Of a DNA stretch of 64,000 nt, positions 58,345 to 64,000 are shown in pieces (positions within the stretch are counted from its first letter, which is position 1; the number at the start of each line of letters is the position of its first letter). The position numbers were made by a program, and so were the translations under genes. Under the pieces are notes generated by a model. That model was given only the letters and a program-made list of their open reading frames with translations, did not search any database and had not been told where the DNA came from. Source of the stretch: Gelatoporia subvermispora B (Eukaryota > Basidiomycota > Agaricomycetes > Polyporales > Gelatoporiaceae); NCBI GenBank assembly GCA_000320605.2, contig KB445796.1, positions 132,916-196,915 of the forward strand, given 5' to 3'.

Positions 58345-59840
58345 TGAACAGTGTGCTCCTCTGCTGACGGCCTTCAGCGGGCTGGCTAAGAGGTGTCAGT
58401 ACCAGGGCTTTGGATAGGGAATCAAACGCAGGTGCCCCCGTGGTCCTGCGCATCTGATGTAGAAATAGTATACCACCTTTGTAGCATACCTATGGTACCG
58501 ATCTGGAACGGAAATTGCGAACATCCAACCAACGCGTACATATGGAATTCCGGCATGTATGTATGTCCAGTGTATGCTGAATCTATGAATACCGAGTTTG
58601 TCGCCCCGGAAGTGATTGTGTGCACCCGCTTCCCTGGATGAAGGTCAGCGATGCTCGTTCCCCTTCGCGAACTTTCGCAGCCACACGGTATAGAATTGGA
58701 GGTCTCAAGTGCCGATCCATAATTACCAACTTTGCTATGCTTCGGCATTGACATCTACTCGTTCTCGACGCATGCGGGTGTATTGTTTAGCTAGGCTAAG
58801 CTCAAGCAAAGCAGGCGTATCTTGGTACACGTAGACTGGATTTGGAGACGGAGTTCGCAGGTGGTCAGAGCACGTCCCGAACGCTGCTACTTAGTAGCTC
58901 ATGAGACCCGCAGTTGCGCCCCTCTTCCAGCGAGAGTTAGAGTGCATTGCCAACGAGAACCCACAACTCGGCTGGTGTTGATAAACTTCTTGTCCGCGAA
59001 AAGACTACAATTCCGCTATAAAAAGTAGTGGGTCTTGGAGGACTCATTGTCCTCGCCAGTCGACAATTTCTGAGATGTACGGATGTGTGAGGTCCCGCAG
59101 TTGCAGTATTTGGTTTGCATCTGGTGATTTCTGCTTCATGGCACTGTGTCTTTCTGCCTTGTGATCCAACTCGTTTCCTCTTGCTGCTGTTGATCCGACG
59201 TACTTTGGTTGACACCCACTATAGATAGCTTGGCAGCTCCTATATGGCATCAGATGCGCTCTATGGTTTGATCTGCGGGTTAAGGCAGGCTGGAAGAGTC
59301 CCTCGGTCGTGGTGGGTCCTGCCGGGCGAGGGCAGCTTCTGTTATTTGTAGATGGAATCTGTAGAGTATTAGAGCCGAAACCAGGTCGTGGGCCACGACT
59401 CGGTTTTCGCCGCAACACATCTCGGGGAATCTCTTGAACGTAGCGAGAGCGTGGAAGCAAGACTCGGCGATGCGAGTGCCAGAGAGGCCCTTTTACGTCC
59501 GCGTCGACAGCCGAGAGAGCGAAAATCGAGATCGTAGACTCTATTGCGCATGATCACGTTCAGATTGCCCTTGATCTCGACGAACACAACGGCGGTTGTC
59601 TGCCTGAGAAAGACAGACTCGGACTAGCATATGGCGGCAGAAAACGACCAGGAGGTGCACATGGGAGGTTGAGCTGAGCGTCTCGCCATAGGCGGACCGG
59701 ACAGTCGCTCGTCCTCCGGTGGCTGAGTAAGTGCAGAAAACCATTTATCATCGCCGAGGGCGGTTTTGCTGACCATCTTAAGTTGCTCTTTTACTCCTCA
59801 TCCCCAAACTCGGTCGTCATCTCCCGCAGTTCTCCCAGTC
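58345..59840. other. Intergenic, ATG6 to glutamate-cysteine ligase
   Basis: 1.5 kb. A minus-strand frame at 59369-59587 (73 codons, MFVEIKGNLNVIMRNRVYDL) has coding-like composition but no supporting neighbours or family. Nothing else is recognised. Confidence 0.45.
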
Positions 59841-62607
59841 ATGGGTCTCTTAGCCCTCGGGACGCCCCTCCCGTGGGATGAGGCAAAGCGCTACGCAGAT
59901 CACGTCAGGACGCACGGCATCACACAGTTTCTGCACATCTGGGACAGGCTCAAGGACAGATGCGGCGACGAGCTCATGTGGGGCGACGAGGTACAGCCTG
60001 TTCGCACGACATCGCATGTTTCGTCCCGCTGAATGACTGTATGCGCGCCGCACCCGCGCGCAGATCGAGTACATGGTCATCAAATTCGACAACGACGACC
60101 GGAACGCCAAGCTCTCCCTACGCCAGACCGAGATCCTCGAAAAGCTCAAGACCATTACGAACGACATCGCTAGTGACCGCGGCGAGACGTAGGTTTTTCA
60201 GCCTGCCGCCCCGAGTTGCCTTCCAAGCATGAGCCCCCTCCAGAGACTCCGTCCCCACATTCCACCCCGAGTATGGCCGCTTCATGCTCGAGTCCACCCC
60301 CGGCTCGCCATATACGGGCGCCCTCGCCGATCTGCTCTCCGTGGAACCCGACATGCGCTACCGGTACGTCTATTCGTGGATTCCGTGCTTCCATGCCTGA
60401 TAAGACCTCCAGGCGGAACCTGGCCCGCAAATATCTCAAGGCGAACGAGATCCCGTTCACATTGACCTCCTTCCCAAGATTGGGCGTCCCCGGAGAATTC
60501 ATGGAGCCCTTCTGCGACCCTGCGGACGCGGTGTCCAGCCACAGCCTGTTCCTGCCAGAGCAGATCACGAACCCACATGCTCGCTTCCCGTCAGTGCCAT
60601 CTTATGACCGTGGCGCCCTGCAATTGACCTCTGCAATTGACCTCCGCATATAGCACCCTGACCGCAAACATCCGGCGGCGACGCGGCTCGAAGGTCGCGA
60701 TCAACCTTCCGCTGTTCATTGACGAAAATACCCCCCGCCCCTTCATAGATCCGACCATCCCATGGGAGCGCAATCTGTATGCAGAAGACCACGGTACGTC
60801 ACCCCATGTGTCCGGAAGGTCTGCTTGATCCCTGAATGCTGCGGAACAGAGGCGAAGGACGGCGCCGCGCTGCCGGACCACATCTACATGGACGCCATGG
60901 GCTTCGGCATGGGCTGCTGTTGTCTGCAGATCACTTTCCAGGCCTGTAATGTCACCGAAGCGCGCAGACTCTATGACGCCCTCGTCCCTGTCGCGCCGCT
61001 CATGGTCAGTTGCCCTTCGCGCCCGGATCATTGAAGATGTGCTCATCGGTCGTCAGTTGGCGCTCACCGCAGCTAGTCCGCTGTGGCGGGGGTACGTCGC
61101 AGATGTCGATTGTCGATGGGACGTCGTGTCTGCGAGTGTGGACGACCGGACAGAGGAGGAACGTGGGCTCAAGGCATGTGTACCCTTCACCCACTGGCAG
61201 ATCTTGTTCTCAAGCCACGGATAGCCTCTGCAAGAAAACAGGTTCCAGATACCGAAATCGCGATATGCAAGTGTGAGCTTGTACCTCTCGGAACATTGGT
61301 TCAACCGGCCGGAATATAACGATGTATACGCACCACACGATGAAGCTATCTTTGAGCGGCTCCGCGAACACGGTCTGTTCCGACGTTATCAGCACCCATT
61401 GCCAAACGATCCTGACATCACAATTTAAGGCATAGACAAGCTACTGTCGAAGCACATATCCCATCTATTTATCCGTGATCCCCTCGTAGTGTTCTCAGAG
61501 ACCATAGACCAGGACGATGCGAACAGTAACGATCACTTCGAGGTACGCTACCTTTGTGAATCCATGCATTCTGACAGATCGCGATCTAATGCCCCCGCAG
61601 AACATCCAGTCGACGAACTGGCAGACTCTTAGATTCAAGCCTCCCCCGGTGAACTCGCCGATCGGCTGGCGTGTTGAGTTCCGCTCGATGGAGGTGCAGA
61701 TCACCGACTTCGAGAACGCAGCGTTCGCCGTCTTCGTCGTCCTCCTCTCCCGCGCGATCCTCAACTTTAACCTCAACCTCTACATCCCCATTTCCAAAGT
61801 GCGTTTCTACTCTCTGCCTCGTATCATGGGAGCTAAAATTGCGTTAAATGGACAGGTCGACGAGAATATGGCGCGGGCACAGCGCCGCGACGCGCTGCAC
61901 ACGCAGAAGTTCTACTTCCGCAAGGATGTCTTCCCGCCTGGCTCCACCTCCGCGACACCCACACCCAGTGCCACCTCTTCAGGCTACAGCTCGCCGATAG
62001 ATGGCACCAATGGCGTTCCGCGCAAGGAGAAGAAGCTGCGGAATTGCTACCCTGAAGCGCCGGCGCCAGAGAACGGCTTCCGCCGTACGCCCGTGGAACA
62101 GGAGTACGAGGAGATGACACTGGCGGAAATTATGAATGGCAAGGCAAGTCGGGGTGTGTTGCATGTGCCGGTGAGACAAGTGTTGACAGACCTACAGGGG
62201 AATGCATTCCCGGGCTTGCTAAGCCTGGTCGTCGCGTACCTGGACACGCTGGACTTTGACGAGACGGCGAGGCAGAAAATAGACGCATACCTGGATTTAA
62301 TCAGACGGAGAACGAGTGGTGCGTGTCATCTGCGGGCTTACATTCGAATGATACTGACGCCTACCAACCCGCAGGATCACTGAAGACTGCCGCAACATGG
62401 ATGAGGGAGTTTGTGCGCTCACATCCTGGGTACAAGTTCGATTCGGTCGTCAGTCAGGAGATCAACTACGATCTCGTAGTCGCATTGGACGAGATGTACG
62501 TCATCCACCTCGCTCATTCAGCGCCCGGCGTCTAACAGTATTCTAGCGAGCGAGGCACTCGGAAGGCCGAGGACTTCCTCCCAGCCGACTATCGTCCGAA
62601 GGCATAA
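59841..62607 (+). CDS. GCS1: Glutamate-cysteine ligase (gamma-glutamylcysteine synthetase)
   Basis: Catalyses the first, rate-limiting step of glutathione synthesis: ATP-dependent joining of L-glutamate and L-cysteine in the cytosol. The start at 59841 reads [20 protein letters not shown], then [80 protein letters not shown] and [20 protein letters not shown]. The active-site block is [53 protein letters not shown] and [20 protein letters not shown], all characteristic. The C-terminal helical part ends [12 protein letters not shown]. About twelve exons. A reading that hits an in-frame TAA at 61426-61428 is intronic (see rejected items): removing 61373-61429 joins REHG to [17 protein letters not shown], as in animal enzymes. 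Near the GST cluster by about 16 kb, without clear operon-like linkage. Confidence 0.95.
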
Positions 62608-62821
62608 ACATGAGGGTTCTTGGGTCAAGCGAGAAGTCATACAACTTGTACGTGCCGCTCTGCATTTCACAGACATTAGAGTATTCGCCGTAGCCGTATC
62701 TCACTTTGGGGTTCCACTATTTGCATGCACTGAGTGTGTATCTATTATATCTTATCTGGGTCGAGCAAGAGACACTGTGAGCCCCTGTCCCTTTGTCCGC
62801 GGAATAATGTACCGCGATGAA

Positions 62822-63574
62822 CTACAACTTCGGTTTCCCTCTATGCTCCGCGAACGTCTCCTGTATGCCTCTGCCGCCCTGTATATCTACCATGCATTTC
62901 GCGTCTATCTCTCGTCCTTCAGCTGACAGCTCCAGGACCTTTGACCTCAAGGCGGTAGGAACGCAGACCACACCGTCGATGTCGGCCACGATCCAGTCGC
63001 CGGGCTCCACGGTGGCAGAGGGGAATGTATGAGGGTCTGAGGTATCATGTACGGAGATGGTCAGAGGAATGTTAACAGCAGATGGGCGAGTGAAGGGCGA
63101 TTGTCCAAGCGTGGACTGGCCCCGCGCGAAGACAGGAAACCCGGCTGCGTGGTGCTCTGCGATGTCTCTGCAGCGCCCAGATATGACCACGCCGAGGACA
63201 CCTCGCGCCTTCGCGCCAGCCGTCATCAGGCCTCCCCAGACGGCATTCTTCGCCTCTGCACGATGGATTCAGAGTGAGACAATTGTATCAGTGAGGCGTT
63301 ACGAAGTTAGAGGAGATACTGTACGGGGAGGAGTATCGATGACCATTACAGAGCCCTCGGGGGCGCTATCGACGAAGTGCGCGCTGAGCTTAGGGGCCGT
63401 CTGGTCGCTTGCCCAAACCATCTGCACAGTGTATGCGGGGCCGCACACGCGTGTCTCTGCCCCGTCCCGTGGCGAGTGGATGGTGATGTCGGGGATGAAG
63501 CCTCCGTGTGGCTGGCCCAGCTTAACCAGTGCGTCCGAGAGTTCGCAGGTGGAGAATTCAGCCAGCGAGGACAT
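62822..63574 (-). CDS. RraA-like protein (HMG/CHA aldolase or demethylmenaquinone methyltransferase fold)
   Basis: Two exons (63574-63325, 63255-62822) give 227 residues in frame. The family includes bacterial RraA (inhibitor of RNase E) and 4-hydroxy-4-methyl-2-oxoglutarate/4-carboxy-4-hydroxy-2-oxoadipate aldolase. The N-terminus reads MSSLAEFSTCELSDALVKLG, then CGPAYTVQMVWASDQTAPKL, and the key loop reads WGGLMTAGAKARGVLGVVIS then GRCRDIAEHHAAGFPVFARG. The G-x-x-R-D metal-site motif is GRCRD here (usually DGxxRD: the acidic residue of the loop is replaced by Ser-Gly), so aldolase activity is uncertain. The chain continues PGDWIVADIDGVVCVPTALR, which includes the conserved D-x-D-G-V-V turn. 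Fungal members occur as single-domain proteins and may act on aromatic-catabolism intermediates; unproven. It is convergent with the ligase gene. Confidence 0.9.
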
Positions 63575-63708
63575 GTTGAGGTACAGGTTGGCGATACTAT
63601 CCGCACATAAATCTGTTGTGATACACTATACGGTGGGATTAGAGCGGCATGTGTCCTGGTTTGTGTGCTAAATATATGCGCCTCGCGAGTTGGCTTCACG
63701 TGATCGAC

Positions 63709-64000
63709 ATGGAGGAGTTGCCCATTTTGGGACAACTCGCAAAGCTAGACTCGGATGCCACCAGTGGTATGTAGACCCGTTCAATGTCATGCAAAGCTTA
63801 TGTCCCGCATGCTCTGATTATGCTTTGGATGCCCCTAAAGATTTTTGGGGCTTATACTAATCAGTTTCTTTGCTTTAAGTAGTACAGGACTCTTGGCGGC
63901 ACAAGAAGATTCCGATGTGACATGGACCTGTCCCTTCGGAAATCCAGCTTTTGCAGCGAGGAATACATCGCGGTATGCTCAGAACGAGCGTGTTATTCTA
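63709..64000 (+). CDS. 5' part of an unidentified gene, continues past the window
   Basis: Exon 1 at 63709-63766 (MEELPILGQLAKLDSDATS) ends at a GTATGT donor. The acceptor TACAG at 63887, with a TACTAAT-like branch site at about 63855, joins in frame to GLLAAQEDSDVTWTCPFGNP and onward to the window edge without a stop. The joined reading is more protein-like than either alternative frame. Family not recognised. It is divergent from the RraA-like gene with 134 bp between the starts, so the two probably share a promoter. Confidence 0.5.

Noticed and set aside
61373..61429. In-frame TAA in the glutamate-cysteine ligase gene, suggesting a pseudogene
   Set aside because: The stretch has GT at its start, AAG at its end and a CTGAC branch-like site, and is 57 nt long. 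Removing it joins REHG to [17 protein letters not shown], the conserved sequence around this site in animal enzymes. It is an intron whose open reading runs in by chance.
1..64000. CRISPR arrays, insertion sequences, tRNA or rRNA genes
   Set aside because: No regular repeat-spacer pattern, no transposase or reverse-transcriptase motif, and no cloverleaf with a GGTTCGAATCC-type B box was found by eye. Very short or degenerate cases could be missed without a search program.

Overview
The window is nuclear DNA of a wood-decay basidiomycete (Agaricomycetes, probably Polyporales). Genes are dense and on both strands, with introns of about 50-60 bases (GT-AG, one GC-AG) interrupting nearly every gene. 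A long-type manganese peroxidase sits beside a run of cytochrome P450 genes. Genus cannot be told from the sequence. All exon joins are my own reading from splice signals and protein continuity, not from transcripts.

Layout. 1-2779 (minus): membrane-anchored coiled-coil protein of unknown function, running off the left edge. 2780-8096: largest gene-poor stretch. 8097-9644 (plus): manganese peroxidase. 9918-20729 (minus): four head-to-tail paralogous P450 genes, all apparently intact. 21795-22913 (plus): KTI12. 24217-26042 (plus): polytopic membrane protein of a basidiomycete orphan family. 28326-28812 (minus): small Dabb-domain protein. 30326-32011 (plus): DUF6534-type membrane protein with a possible frameshift. 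32645-34994 (minus): a fifth P450 of a different family. 36231-38612 (minus): ELL-like elongation factor. 38945-43780: tandem duplication holding two near-identical glutathione transferase genes with a truncated third one between them; the intact third gene follows at 43535-44393. 45103-46960 (minus): PAQR/HlyIII receptor-like protein. 47670-50521 (minus): DNA polymerase kappa, divergent from a MYND zinc-finger gene (50819-53082, plus) across a 297-bp promoter with paired MCB boxes. 53437-55443 (minus): intronless caspase-domain protein. 56563-58344 (plus): ATG6/Beclin. 59841-62607 (plus): glutamate-cysteine ligase. 62822-63574 (minus): RraA-like protein. 63709 to the edge: 5' end of another gene.

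Together, the left third suggests oxidative attack on lignin and aromatics (peroxidase outside the cell, P450s inside). The middle adds conjugation (three glutathione transferases and one remnant), and the right end carries glutathione synthesis, although ordinary housekeeping genes are interspersed and no single cluster is implied. The most unusual items are the GST segmental duplication with its truncated by-product, the intronless caspase gene with a 42-bp tandem repeat, the MCB-bearing bidirectional promoter, and the DUF6534 gene with a broken join.
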